A program made the translations under genes and the position numbers. The notes beneath the pieces were generated by a model. It was not told where the DNA came from and searched no databases. It saw only the letters and a program-made list of their open reading frames with translations. Shown here piece after piece: positions 1 to 8,242 of a stretch of DNA of 64,000 bases. Source of the DNA: Betaproteobacteria bacterium RIFCSPLOWO2_02_FULL_63_19 (GTDB lineage Bacteria > Pseudomonadota > Gammaproteobacteria > Burkholderiales > SG8-39); assembly GCA_001770415.1 (NCBI GenBank), contig MEQX01000016.1, positions 60,519 to 124,518 of the forward strand, in the 5' to 3' direction. Each line of letters opens with the position of its first letter. Position 1 is the stretch's first letter.

Positions 1-77
1 CGTTCTTCGTGCTGATCGTCGTGCTCGTATTCCGGCCCTCAGGACTGATGGGTGAACGGGTGGCCGAGAGGGCGTGA
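1..77 (+). CDS. livH: LivH-type branched-chain amino acid ABC permease, C-terminal end (partial)
   Basis: Only the last ~24 codons are in the window, read in the frame that ends at the TGA at 75-77. The residues FFVLIVVLVFRPSGLMGERV form a final membrane segment followed by the 'RPSGL' tail seen at the end of Liv permeases; the livM product downstream ends with the similar RPSGIWP. Position directly upstream of livM, livG and livF supports LivH, the first of the two membrane subunits of the high-affinity leucine/isoleucine/valine importer. The 5' part lies outside the window, so nothing can be said about its start or promoter. Confidence 0.8.
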   Translation, partial: FFVLIVVLVFRPSGLMGERVAERA

Positions 78-175
78 GAAACGGATGCACGAATCTGTCG
101 GCGATTCCTCGCCGGTATCGCGGGGCGACACACGACTGAGACCATGCCTGCTGAGGGGCGGAACGAGGTATACGA

Positions 176-1249
176 GTGGCCGACTGGCTCGATAAGGTCA
201 AACGCAATCCCAGCGCAAGATGGATCGGCGTTGCGCTGATCGCAGCCGCGCTTGCTACCCTGCCCATCGTAGCTGGCGAGGTGGGCGGACGCGGATGGGT
301 GCGCATCGTAGATTTCGCGCTGCTATATGTGATGCTCGCGCTCGGCCTGAACATTGTGGTCGGTTTCGCGGGTCTGCTCGACCTTGGCTACATCGCCTTT
401 TACGCAGTCGGCGCTTACACCTACGCTTTGCTGGCCTCGCCGCATTTCGGACTCCATTTGCCCATCTGGCTGGTATTGCCTTTGGGCGCCGGGATGGCCG
501 GGGTGTTCGGCCTGTTGCTGGGCGCACCGACGCTTAAGCTGCGCGGCGATTACCTGGCGATTGTCACGCTGGGTTTCGGCGAGATTATCCGGATCTTTCT
601 AAATAATCTCAACGCGCCAGTCAACATCACCAACGGTCCACAGGGAGTAAACAGGATCGATCCAATTTCGTTCGGCGGTTTCATGCTCGCCAAACCGCTC
701 GACGTTCTCGGATTTAGTGTTCCGTCCGTGCACCTTTACTATTACCTGTTCTTGATGCTCGCACTGCTTGTTATCGTCGTCAGCTTGCGCCTGGAGAATT
801 CACGTATCGGAAGGGCATGGGTGGCGATCCGGGAGGACGAGGTCGCGGCCAAGGCGATGGGGATAAACACCCGCAATATAAAGTTGCTTGCCTTTGCGAT
901 GGGTGCGAGCTTCGGCGGCATTTCAGGGGGCTTGTTTGCCGGGTTTCAGGGCTTTGTCAGCCCGGAGAGCTTCATCCTTATGGAATCGATCGTCGTGCTG
1001 TGCATGGTGGTTCTTGGCGGCATGGGACACATCCCTGGCGTGATACTCGGCGCCGTGCTGCTCGCAGCGATGCCCGAAGTGTTTCGCAACACCATCGTGC
1101 CTGTGCAACGGCAGCTGTTCGGGAAAATTGTGTTCGACCCGGAAGTCGTGCGCATGTTGCTCTACGGCTTCGCGCTGGTGCTGGTGATGTTGTTTCGCCC
1201 GTCCGGCATTTGGCCGTCGACCACACGCAAGCGTGAGCTTGCGTCGTGA
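176..1249 (+). CDS. livM: Branched-chain amino acid ABC transporter permease LivM
   Basis: 357 residues, GTG start. LivM is the second inner-membrane subunit of the branched-chain amino acid importer. The protein is almost entirely hydrophobic with about eight to ten membrane segments. It carries family signatures such as GLNIVVGFAGLLDLGYIAF near residues 57-75, and the cytoplasmic loop contacting the ATPases, GRAWVAIREDEVAAKAMGIN, near 214-233. It sits about 100 bp after livH and just before livG, in the usual livHMGF order. The last codons (RKRELAS-stop) lie inside a 29-bp tandem repeat that runs into the livG leader, so the C-terminal tail may be variable between relatives. The function call is firm; the C-terminus is the only odd part. 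Confidence 0.95.
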   Translation: MADWLDKVKRNPSARWIGVALIAAALATLPIVAGEVGGRGWVRIVDFALLYVMLALGLNIVVGFAGLLDLGYIAFYAVGAYTYALLASPHFGLHLPIWLVLPLGAGMAGVFGLLLGAPTLKLRGDYLAIVTLGFGEIIRIFLNNLNAPVNITNGPQGVNRIDPISFGGFMLAKPLDVLGFSVPSVHLYYYLFLMLALLVIVVSLRLENSRIGRAWVAIREDEVAAKAMGINTRNIKLLAFAMGASFGGISGGLFAGFQGFVSPESFILMESIVVLCMVVLGGMGHIPGVILGAVLLAAMPEVFRNTIVPVQRQLFGKIVFDPEVVRMLLYGFALVLVMLFRPSGIWPSTTRKRELAS

Positions 1250-1338
1250 ACTGGGTCAAGCGTGAGCTTGCGTCGTGAACTGGGTCAAGCGTGAGCTTGC
1301 GTCGTGAACTGGGTCAAGCGTGAGCTTGCGTCGTGAAC
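1232..1338. repeat. 29-bp direct tandem repeat, about 3.7 copies, spanning the livM stop and livG leader
   Basis: Copies occupy 1232-1260, 1261-1289 and 1290-1318, and a truncated fourth copy of 20 bp occupies 1319-1338. They are identical in the reading. Each begins CGTGAGCTTGCGTCGTGAAC and ends CTGGGTCAAG. There are no spacers, so this is not a CRISPR array. The first copy contains the livM stop codon. Just upstream, ACGCAAGC-GTGA-GCTTGCGT (1225-1244) forms an 8-bp hairpin with a GNRA-type loop; later copies retain a 5-bp version (CAAGC-GTGA-GCTTG). Because 29 is not a multiple of three, each copy shifts frame. Confidence 0.95.
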
Positions 1339-1361
1339 GTAGCTGCGACGGGGGGCGCGGA

Positions 1362-2132
1362 ATGATTGCACTGCTTGAGGCGCGCGGCGTGGGCAAGCGT
1401 TTTGGCGGCCTGGATGCGCTCTCGCAGGTTTCGTTGTCGATTGTTCGCGGCGAGATATACGGTTTGATCGGCCCAAACGGAGCTGGAAAGACGACGCTTT
1501 TCAACGTGCTCACAGGCTTGTACCGGCCCGATGCGGGCGGGTTCGTGTTCGACGGCGCGCCGCTGCCCAAAAGCGAGCCGCATCGCGTTGCGGCAGCGGG
1601 TATTGCGCGAACGTTCCAGAATATCCGGCTCTTCGCCAACATGAGTGCCCTGGAAAACGTCATGGTGGGGCGCCATGTGCGTACGAAAGCCGGCGTGATA
1701 GGCGCGATGCTCAGGAATGCGGCCACCCGCGCAGAGGAACGGGAGATTCAGGCTCGCGCTACGGATCTGCTCGACTATGTTGGACTCGTGGCGCGAATGA
1801 ACGAGTTGGCCCGGAACCTTTCCTATGGCGATCAGCGGCGCTTGGAGATTGCACGCGCACTTGCCACGGAGCCCAAGCTGCTCGCGTTGGACGAGCCCGT
1901 AGCCGGAATGAACGCGACGGAAACCGCTGCGCTGCGCGCGCTGCTCGAGGCGATCCGGGCCGACGGCATAACCCTTCTGCTGATCGAGCACGACGTAAAA
2001 CTGGTGATGGGGTTGTGCGATCGCGTCGCCGTTCTCGATTATGGAACGAAGATCGCCGAGGGCGCCCCGGCCGAGGTGCAGCGCGACCCAAAAGTCATCG
2101 AAGCCTACCTGGGTAGCGCGCTACATGCTTGA
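1362..2132 (+). CDS. livG: Branched-chain amino acid ABC transporter ATP-binding protein LivG
   Basis: About 256 residues from the ATG at 1362 (MIALLEARGVGKRFGG). The ORF track starts 14 codons earlier at a GTG inside the 29-bp repeat; I prefer 1362 because LivG proteins normally begin just before the first beta strand and a purine-rich GGGGGCGCGGA precedes it. Visible ATPase motifs are Walker A GPNGAGKTT, signature LSYGDQRRLEIARAL, Walker B LLALDEP, and the switch histidine in LLLIEHDVKLV. The LivG-specific segment GIARTFQNIRLFANMSALEN and the DEPVAGMN motif are present. It energises import together with LivF. The 3' end overlaps livF by 8 bp. Confidence 0.95.
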   Translation: MIALLEARGVGKRFGGLDALSQVSLSIVRGEIYGLIGPNGAGKTTLFNVLTGLYRPDAGGFVFDGAPLPKSEPHRVAAAGIARTFQNIRLFANMSALENVMVGRHVRTKAGVIGAMLRNAATRAEEREIQARATDLLDYVGLVARMNELARNLSYGDQRRLEIARALATEPKLLALDEPVAGMNATETAALRALLEAIRADGITLLLIEHDVKLVMGLCDRVAVLDYGTKIAEGAPAEVQRDPKVIEAYLGSALHA

Positions 2133-2826
2133 GGTGCGTGGTCTCCATGTTCACTACGGCGGCATTGCGGCCGTAAAGGGGGTCGATTTGGAGGTGGCCT
2201 CGGGGGAACTCGTCTGCCTTATCGGAGCCAACGGCGCTGGCAAGACGACAACGCTCGGGGCAATCGCGGCATTGGTGTCTCCGTCTGCAGGCGAGATAAC
2301 GCTGGGAGGCGAGCGCACGGCCGGGCTGGCGTCTTTCCAATTGGTGCGCCGCGGTCTGGCGCTGGTGCCCGAGGGGCGAGGAGTGTTCGGAAGGCTTAAC
2401 GTGCGCGAGAACCTCGAGATGGGCGCCTATCATCGCAGCGACCGGGAGATCGGGCATGATTTGGAAAAGGTCTTCGCACTGATGCCTCGGCTGCAGGAGA
2501 GGTGTTACCAGACCGGAGGCACGCTCTCCGGAGGCGAACAGCAGATGCTGGCGATAGGACGCGCTCTGATGAGCCGCCCGAAGCTGCTGCTCCTGGACGA
2601 GCCGAGCATGGGACTTGCACCGCTGATGGTGCAGAAAGTGTTCGAGACCATCCAGGCAGTCGCGCGCGACGGGGTAACGATACTGCTCGTGGAACAGAAC
2701 GCCAGACTTGCGCTAGAGCTGGCCGGACGGGGCTACGTAATGGAAGGCGGCTGCATCACGCTCGCGGGCCAATCGGCGGCGCTGCTCGCCGACAGCCGGG
2801 TACGCGAAGCTTATCTCGGGGAATAG
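2125..2826 (+). CDS. livF: Branched-chain amino acid ABC transporter ATP-binding protein LivF
   Basis: 233 residues from the ATG at 2125, which overlaps the livG stop (ATGCTTGA) and suggests translational coupling. The track start at 2041 lies inside livG and is rejected. Motifs are Walker A GANGAGKTT, LivF-typical LVPEGRGVFGRLNVREN, signature LSGGEQQMLAIGRAL, Walker B LLLLDEPSMGLAPL, and LLVEQNARLALELA with Gln in place of the usual switch-region variation. It is the second ATPase of the importer and the last gene of this operon; the next gene is convergent. Confidence 0.95.
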   Translation: MLEVRGLHVHYGGIAAVKGVDLEVASGELVCLIGANGAGKTTTLGAIAALVSPSAGEITLGGERTAGLASFQLVRRGLALVPEGRGVFGRLNVRENLEMGAYHRSDREIGHDLEKVFALMPRLQERCYQTGGTLSGGEQQMLAIGRALMSRPKLLLLDEPSMGLAPLMVQKVFETIQAVARDGVTILLVEQNARLALELAGRGYVMEGGCITLAGQSAALLADSRVREAYLGE

Positions 2827-2912
2827 TCCGCGTACCACTTGGCGGCGGGGCCGAAGAACCTGCTGCCCAATTCGATCACAACGGGCGCATGTGGAGCGGG
2901 ACAGCGATATCC

Positions 2913-3770
2913 TTATCCCGAACCCGGTGTCCGGCGACCCACTTGCTCCGTGGCGATAAGTTTGCGGATCTGGACGAGCTTCGCCTTGAGCCGCTTCTCG
3001 TTTTCCCGACCCACGCGCAGCAGGATCTTCTGCCCGCTCGCCAGACGTTCCAGGGCGGGGTCCGAAAAGCGATAGAGCAGCCAGGGTCGCGACGGTTTGA
3101 TCGGTCCCTGAACTTCCGGAAGTTCGACTTTAAGAGGAGTTGACGGTATGGGCGTTTCGAGCAGCAAATCGATCACTTCGACCAGGCGGTCATTGAAGTG
3201 TTTTCCAGGATAGCCGAGGGTCTCGTAGGCGCGCTGGAACAGCGGGTAGAGCAGCTTGTACAGCGCAACAGCGCGAGCGGTGTCCACCGATTCGGCCAGG
3301 GCGACGAACGGCCGGTAGCGGGCCGCGTTCTTAGAGCTGATGATACGCTCGTTCCCGGCGGTCTCGACGTTGAAGCGTCCGGGGGTCGGGTGAATCGGCC
3401 ACATCCTCGGTGGTGCGAGCGAGCGGGCCAGATTGTCAACGGTGGCAACCACGCTGCGCACGAAATTCTCGATCCGGACGTGGGTCTTAACTCTCTTCGC
3501 GCCGAGCAGCCCCGTGATCTGCTCTTTGACAAAAGCATCGGCACGCTCGATCGGAGGCAATGGCGTCGCGCTTGGCGCCTCGTCAATCGGATGGCGGATC
3601 GCAGGCTCAGCCGGCGCCGGCGCGGGCGGCGCAACGATCGGGGCGGCTGAAACGACCGGTGCCGGCGGTGGCGGTTGTTGCGGCGCCTGTCGCAGCCAAA
3701 AATAAGCGCCGATCGCGATCAAAATCAGGACCGACCCCAGCCCAACCCATAGTTGTTTGTTCATCGCCAC
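2913..3770 (-). CDS. DUF3014-type membrane-anchored protein of unknown function
   Basis: 285 residues. One N-terminal membrane segment (QLWVGLGSVLILIAIGAYFWL, about residues 5-26) is followed by a proline/alanine-rich linker (to ~75) and a compact domain that I recognise as DUF3014-like. This includes FVKEQITGLLGAKRVKTHV, a segment starting IENFVRSVVATVDNLARS, ASPPRMWP-like APPRMWPIHP, and YPLFQRAYETLGYPGKHFND. The predicted topology is a periplasmic domain anchored in the inner membrane. It lies 140 bp downstream of the ferredoxin-reductase gene on the same strand. Either of two methionines (MAM) could be the start. No enzymatic motif is visible, so the molecular role is unknown. Confidence 0.75.
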   Translation of the reverse strand: MAMNKQLWVGLGSVLILIAIGAYFWLRQAPQQPPPPAPVVSAAPIVAPPAPAPAEPAIRHPIDEAPSATPLPPIERADAFVKEQITGLLGAKRVKTHVRIENFVRSVVATVDNLARSLAPPRMWPIHPTPGRFNVETAGNERIISSKNAARYRPFVALAESVDTARAVALYKLLYPLFQRAYETLGYPGKHFNDRLVEVIDLLLETPIPSTPLKVELPEVQGPIKPSRPWLLYRFSDPALERLASGQKILLRVGRENEKRLKAKLVQIRKLIATEQVGRRTPGSG

Positions 3771-3910
3771 CTCGTCTTGGAGTAATGGGGTGTGCAGCGG
3801 CTGACCCGCATATTACGCCCATCAGATGCGGACGGTAAATTCGACGCAGCGCTGCGCAGTGATACTGACGGCCGCCGGATACGTCTTCGGCATGGTCCGG
3901 GGGCGGGGCC

Positions 3911-4936
3911 TTATGCCGGGCGATCCGCTGCGGTGGTGAACGAATCCGCGTAGAACTCGTTTTCCGGCAGCGCACAGTGGGTTGTGAAATCAAGCCGTGC
4001 CGCATCGACCATCACCGGCACGCCGCAGGCGTAGACCTGGTAAGCGGAAAGTTCGGGGAAATCCTCCATTACCGCACGGTGAACGAAACCGGAGCGCCCG
4101 GTCCAGTTGTCCTCCGGGAGCGCGTCCGAGATGACGGGAACGAACTTAAAAACGGCGTGATCGGCTGCCCACCTGACCGGCAGGTCACGCATGTACAGGT
4201 CACTTGGCCGGCGGCCGCCCCAGTACAGCGTCATCGGACGTGCAATTCCCTTCGCCAGGGCGTTCTCAATGATTGCTTTGATGGGAGCAAAGCCGGTGCC
4301 GCTTGCCACGAATATGATGGGCTTGGTGCTATCTTCCCGCAAGAAGAACGTCCCGAACGGCGCCTGGAAGCGCAAAATTTCGCGCTCCTTCATCCTGTTG
4401 AACACGTGGTCGGTAAACGCACCGCCCGCCACGTGGCGAATGTGCAACTGCAGCAATTCATCGTCGTGCGGTGCGTTGGCCATGGAAAAGCTGCGCCGCG
4501 TGCCGTCCTTGAGCATGATGTCCAAATACTGTCCGGCGAGGAACTGCAGCCTTTCGTTTGTCGGCAGCTTCAGGCAAAGGATAACCACGTCGTCGGTCGG
4601 CCGCTCTATCCTTTGCACTCGGCAGGGAAACGTTCGAATCTGGATGTCGCCCGCTTTGCGCACCTCGCGGGCTTCGATCACGACGTCGCTCAACGGGCGC
4701 GCCTGACAGAACAGAGTCATCCCTGATTCGCGATCGGCATCGCTGAGGGCCCTGCTTGCATATTTGCCGTAGTCGACGCTGCCTTCGATAAGCTTGCCCT
4801 TGCAACTGCCGCAGGCGCCATCTCGGCATCCATAGGGCAGAACGAGGCCTTCCCTCATCGCGGCCTGCAATATCGACTCGCCGGAATTGGCGGTGATCTT
4901 GTGGCCGGAATTTCGAATCGTGATCTGATGGGTCAT
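3911..4936 (-). CDS. 2Fe-2S ferredoxin/FAD/NAD(P)H reductase (CDP-6-deoxy-delta-3,4-glucoseen reductase-like)
   Basis: About 341 residues from the ATG at 4934-4936 (MTHQITIRN); the track start 11 codons upstream lacks support from the family. The N-terminal plant-type ferredoxin domain has the cluster cysteines in PYGCRDGACGSCKGKL and later LFCQARPL. Next come an FAD-binding barrel with RRSFSMANAP and an NAD(P)-binding domain with VASGTGFAPIKAIIE. This architecture is shared by oxygenase reductases and by proteins commonly labelled CDP-6-deoxy-delta-3,4-glucoseen reductase in betaproteobacteria. No sugar-nucleotide genes or oxygenase sit nearby, so the specific substrate name is unsupported. 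An electron-transfer flavoprotein is the safe call. It diverges from the SDR gene at 4961. Confidence 0.85.
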   Translation of the reverse strand: MTHQITIRNSGHKITANSGESILQAAMREGLVLPYGCRDGACGSCKGKLIEGSVDYGKYASRALSDADRESGMTLFCQARPLSDVVIEAREVRKAGDIQIRTFPCRVQRIERPTDDVVILCLKLPTNERLQFLAGQYLDIMLKDGTRRSFSMANAPHDDELLQLHIRHVAGGAFTDHVFNRMKEREILRFQAPFGTFFLREDSTKPIIFVASGTGFAPIKAIIENALAKGIARPMTLYWGGRRPSDLYMRDLPVRWAADHAVFKFVPVISDALPEDNWTGRSGFVHRAVMEDFPELSAYQVYACGVPVMVDAARLDFTTHCALPENEFYADSFTTAADRPA

Positions 4937-4960
4937 GGGGCAGCAGGGTAAAATTCGCGC

Positions 4961-5866
4961 ATGGCACAAGGACGTCTACTGGTCATAGGCTGCGGCAATG
5001 TGGCCCGGCGCGCGTTGCCTCAATGGCTGCAGCACTATGATGTTACCGCGCTCGTTCGTGGACCCGACCCGGCGCTTGCCGCGGCCGGAGTTCACCTGAC
5101 CACTGGCGACCTCGACAAGCCGCAAACGCTGTTACCGCTCGCCGGCAACGCGGACCTGGTGGTGCACGCCGCCCCACCCGCGGAATCCGGCACGAAGGAT
5201 GTTCGTACCCGCAATTTTCTCGCTGCGCTTGATGGACGTTCCGGCCCATCGCGGGCAAAGCGTAAAAGCGGCGCAATGTTACCACAGCGGGTGGTGTACA
5301 TCAGCACCAGCGGCGTCTATGGAGACTGTGGCGGTGATTACGTGGACGAGTCGCGTTCGCGCAACGCCCTCACCGATCGTGCGCGTCGCCGAGTCGATGC
5401 GGAAATACGGATTTCACGCTGGTGCGGCGAACGCGGTATCGCGCTGGTAATCTTGCGCGTGCCGGGTATTTACGCTTCCGACCGCCTGCCGCTGGCGCAG
5501 CTCGAACGGGGCACACCGGTGCTTACGGACGAGGACGATGTCTACACGAATCACATCCACGCCGATGACCTGGCTGCAATACTTACGCTCGCTCTTTCTC
5601 GCGGAGAAGGTGTCTACAACGCAAACGATGACAGCGAAATGAAAATGGGAACCTATTTCGATCTTGTTGCGGATCGCATGGACCTGCCGCGGCCGCCGCG
5701 TGTGTCCCGGGCCAGCGCACCTGGAAGGATCTCTCCGCTGATGCTTTCCTTCATGAGCGAGTCCCGCCGCCTCGTCAACCGTCGCATCAAATGCGATCTT
5801 GGTATTCGCTTGCGTTACCCGACCGTGTACGAGGGTCTGCCGCAGGCGACGCATCACGGCCACTGA
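4961..5866 (+). CDS. NAD(P)-dependent epimerase/dehydratase family (SDR) protein
   Basis: 301 residues, ATG start. An N-terminal Rossmann fold shows as LLVIGCGNVARRALPQWL (glycine-rich loop). An acidic/basic strand end, ALVRGPDP, suggests NADP preference. The middle YISTSGVYGDCGGDYVDE matches the extended-SDR serine/tyrosine region (STSGVYG). The segment LRVPGIYASDRLPL resembles atypical SDR proteins of the YeeZ kind. The substrate cannot be read from the sequence. It starts 24 bp from the divergent ferredoxin reductase, and cutA follows 51 bp downstream, so it may head a short SDR-cutA-dsbD run. Confidence 0.85.
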   Translation: MAQGRLLVIGCGNVARRALPQWLQHYDVTALVRGPDPALAAAGVHLTTGDLDKPQTLLPLAGNADLVVHAAPPAESGTKDVRTRNFLAALDGRSGPSRAKRKSGAMLPQRVVYISTSGVYGDCGGDYVDESRSRNALTDRARRRVDAEIRISRWCGERGIALVILRVPGIYASDRLPLAQLERGTPVLTDEDDVYTNHIHADDLAAILTLALSRGEGVYNANDDSEMKMGTYFDLVADRMDLPRPPRVSRASAPGRISPLMLSFMSESRRLVNRRIKCDLGIRLRYPTVYEGLPQATHHGH

Positions 5867-5917
5867 GCCGCGAAACGGCCACCTTCGCCATCGGTTCAGA
5901 TAGATTCCGACCGCGAC

Positions 5918-6253
5918 ATGGAAACGCTGCTGGTGCTCACCAATCTTCCGGACCTCGCGAGTGCGCGGCGGCTGGCGCAGTCACTGGTTGAGGCGCGAGT
6001 CGCCGCGTGCATCAACATCCTTGCGCCTTGCGAATCGGTATTCAAGTGGGACGGGAAACTTGAAACCGGGCAGGAATATCCGATGCTGATCAAGACCACG
6101 CGTGAGAGCTACGCGCCCCTCGAGGCGGCAATCCGTGCGAGTCATCCGTATGAACTTCCCGAAATCATTGCTGTCCCAGTCGTGGCAGGTCTCTCGGACT
6201 ACCTCGACTGGGTCGCCAGCGAAACGAGTCCGCTCGATCAAACGGGCCAATAG
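5918..6253 (+). CDS. cutA: CutA family divalent-cation tolerance protein
   Basis: 111 residues, the normal CutA length. Conserved blocks are present: LVEARVAACINIL near residues 22-34, ESVFKWDGKLETGQEYPMLIKT near 39-60, and HPYELPEIIAVPV near 75-87. CutA forms a ferredoxin-like trimer; it was linked to copper tolerance in E. coli, though its biochemical role is still debated. Here it directly precedes dsbD, the same neighbour pair as in E. coli (cutA-dipZ). The ATG start agrees with the family N-terminus. Confidence 0.93.
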   Translation: METLLVLTNLPDLASARRLAQSLVEARVAACINILAPCESVFKWDGKLETGQEYPMLIKTTRESYAPLEAAIRASHPYELPEIIAVPVVAGLSDYLDWVASETSPLDQTGQ

Positions 6254-6353
6254 GCACCGATGAACCCAGTACCCGCGGATTGGACGACGAATTCGAGGTT
6301 CTTGATCACATGCCAAATTGAGGCAACTCATTTTGGCCGGGCTTAGACCGTCC

Positions 6354-8186
6354 ATGCGCCAATTCGCTCGGCTGTTCTTCCTTCTTTGGCTGTTGTGTGC
6401 CGCGCCCGCGATGCGGGCGGCGGGAACGGACGACCTACTGCCGCCGGATAAGGCGTTTCGGTTTTCCGCCCGCGCGTTGAATGCCAGCACGATCGGGGTG
6501 AGCTACAAGATCGCCGACGGCTATTACTTGTATCGGGAACGGTTCCGTTTTGCCACGGAACCGGCCGGCGTGAAACTGGGCGCCGCGCAGTTTCCGCGCG
6601 GGGAGATTCACAACGATCCGTTCTTCGGTCGCGTGGAAACCTACCGCAGGGATCTGCGCTTTGTGCTGCCGATAGAAGGTGCCGGCGGCCCGGATCGCTT
6701 CCGGCTTAAAGTGACATCGCAGGGCTGTGCCGATTCGGGAGTGTGTTACGTCCCGCATGACCAGTACGCCGAGATTCGGCTCACCGCGGCGAGTTCGGAC
6801 TCCCCTGTATCTTCGGGGGTGTTATTCAGCGCCCCGCCGCCGCGGTTCCTGAGCAGTGCGGCGCCGGCGCCGCGCCTGTTGACATCAGCGAGCGATACCG
6901 ACGTTGCCGCCGTGTTCCAATCCGGGGCCGCCTGGTTCGTGCTTGCGAGCTTTTTCGGCGTCGGGCTGTTACTCGCGTTTACTCCCTGCATGCTACCGAT
7001 GATCCCGATCCTTTCGGGCATTATCGTCGGCGAGGGCCGCGGAATGAACAAACTGCGTGCACTCATCCTGTCGCTCTCTTACGTGGCGGGTATGTCGGTG
7101 ACCTATGCCGTGGCCGGGATAGCGGCGGCTTATTCCGGTTCGCTGCTCGTCTCGGCGTTGCAGAACCCTTGGGTGCTGAGTGCGTTCGCACTCGCTTTCG
7201 TTTGGCTGGCGCTGTCGATGTTCGGTTTTCACGACATCCAGCTTCCCGGGTTCATGCACCAGCATCTTTCGGCGGCACATCACAGGCTTGAGGGGGGACG
7301 GCTAGCCTCAGTCGCGTTGATGGGCGTGCTATCCGCGATTATCGTGAGTCCGTGCGTTGCCGCACCGCTTGCCGGTGCATTGCTGTACATCAGCCAGACC
7401 CGAGACGTGCTAATGGGCGGAGCTGCGCTGTTCGTGATGGCGCTGGGCATGGGTGTGCCGCTGGTGGCGGTGGGCGTATCCGAGGGTGCGTTGCTGCCGA
7501 AGGCCGGGCCGTGGATGAAGACCGTGAAGAAGTTTTTCGGCACGTTGTTATTGGGTGTCGCGCTCTGGATCGTGTCGCCGGTGATTCCCGTGATCGTGCA
7601 GACGCTCGGCTGGGCCGCGTTGCTCATTGTTTCGGCGATGTTCTTGCGTGCCATCGATCCTCTGCCCGCTGAGGCCTCCGGCTATGCGCGCTTATGGAAA
7701 GGTGTGGGGCTGATCGCTCTGGTGGCGGGTGTGGCGCTACTGATTGGGGCGTTGTCGGGTGCGCGCGACCCGCTGCAGCCGCTGGCCGGGCTGCGAGCGG
7801 CGGCAGGCGGTGGAGGTCAGACGGCCCCGGTGCGCTTCGAGCGCGTCAACAGCCTTGCCGAACTGGACACCAGGCTCGAGGCAACCGTAACGCCGGTGAT
7901 GCTCGATTTTTACGCCGACTGGTGCGTGAGCTGCAAGGAAATGGAGCGCTACACCTTCAGCGACCCCCAGGTGCAGGCCAAGCTTGCCGGGATGTTGCTG
8001 CTGCAGGCCGACGTGACCGCCAACAGCGCCGAGCACAAGGCGCTGCTCAGACGCTTCCGGCTGTTCGGGCCGCCCGGGATTATCTTCTTCGACAGGAACG
8101 GTCGCGAGATCGAGCAACTGCGCGTGATCGGCTACCAGCCGGCCGCAAGCTTCCTCAAAACGCTCGAGCGCGTCGAGAGCTTCTGA
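6354..8186 (+). CDS. dsbD: Thiol:disulfide interchange protein DsbD
   Basis: 610 residues from the ATG at 6354, which starts a good signal peptide (QFARLFFLLWLLCAAPAMRA). The track start, a TTG 12 codons upstream, is less likely. Three parts are visible. A periplasmic N-terminal domain carries the disulfide pair C125/C131 in GCADSGVCYV. A multi-span CcdA-like core has the membrane cysteines in FTPCMLPMIP and VSPCVAAPLAG. A C-terminal thioredoxin-like domain has DFYADWCVSCKEMER. DsbD moves electrons from cytoplasmic thioredoxin to the periplasm, for DsbC and for cytochrome c maturation. That is relevant here, as this window encodes di-heme and decaheme cytochromes. It lies about 100 bp after cutA. 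Confidence 0.95.
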   Translation: MRQFARLFFLLWLLCAAPAMRAAGTDDLLPPDKAFRFSARALNASTIGVSYKIADGYYLYRERFRFATEPAGVKLGAAQFPRGEIHNDPFFGRVETYRRDLRFVLPIEGAGGPDRFRLKVTSQGCADSGVCYVPHDQYAEIRLTAASSDSPVSSGVLFSAPPPRFLSSAAPAPRLLTSASDTDVAAVFQSGAAWFVLASFFGVGLLLAFTPCMLPMIPILSGIIVGEGRGMNKLRALILSLSYVAGMSVTYAVAGIAAAYSGSLLVSALQNPWVLSAFALAFVWLALSMFGFHDIQLPGFMHQHLSAAHHRLEGGRLASVALMGVLSAIIVSPCVAAPLAGALLYISQTRDVLMGGAALFVMALGMGVPLVAVGVSEGALLPKAGPWMKTVKKFFGTLLLGVALWIVSPVIPVIVQTLGWAALLIVSAMFLRAIDPLPAEASGYARLWKGVGLIALVAGVALLIGALSGARDPLQPLAGLRAAAGGGGQTAPVRFERVNSLAELDTRLEATVTPVMLDFYADWCVSCKEMERYTFSDPQVQAKLAGMLLLQADVTANSAEHKALLRRFRLFGPPGIIFFDRNGREIEQLRVIGYQPAASFLKTLERVESF

Positions 8187-8242
8187 TTCTTTACTGTACA
8201 AATGGGCAACGTTTCCTATTCTGATAGTTTAGGGCGCAACGC

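Noticed and set aside
1232-1338. CRISPR array
   Set aside because: The 29-bp units are directly adjacent with no unique spacers and overlap a stop codon; no cas genes are nearby.
3911-4936. Sugar-nucleotide (CDP-deoxyhexose) pathway gene
   Set aside because: The usual database-style name implies that pathway, but no dideoxysugar genes are in the window; only the electron-transfer architecture is supported.
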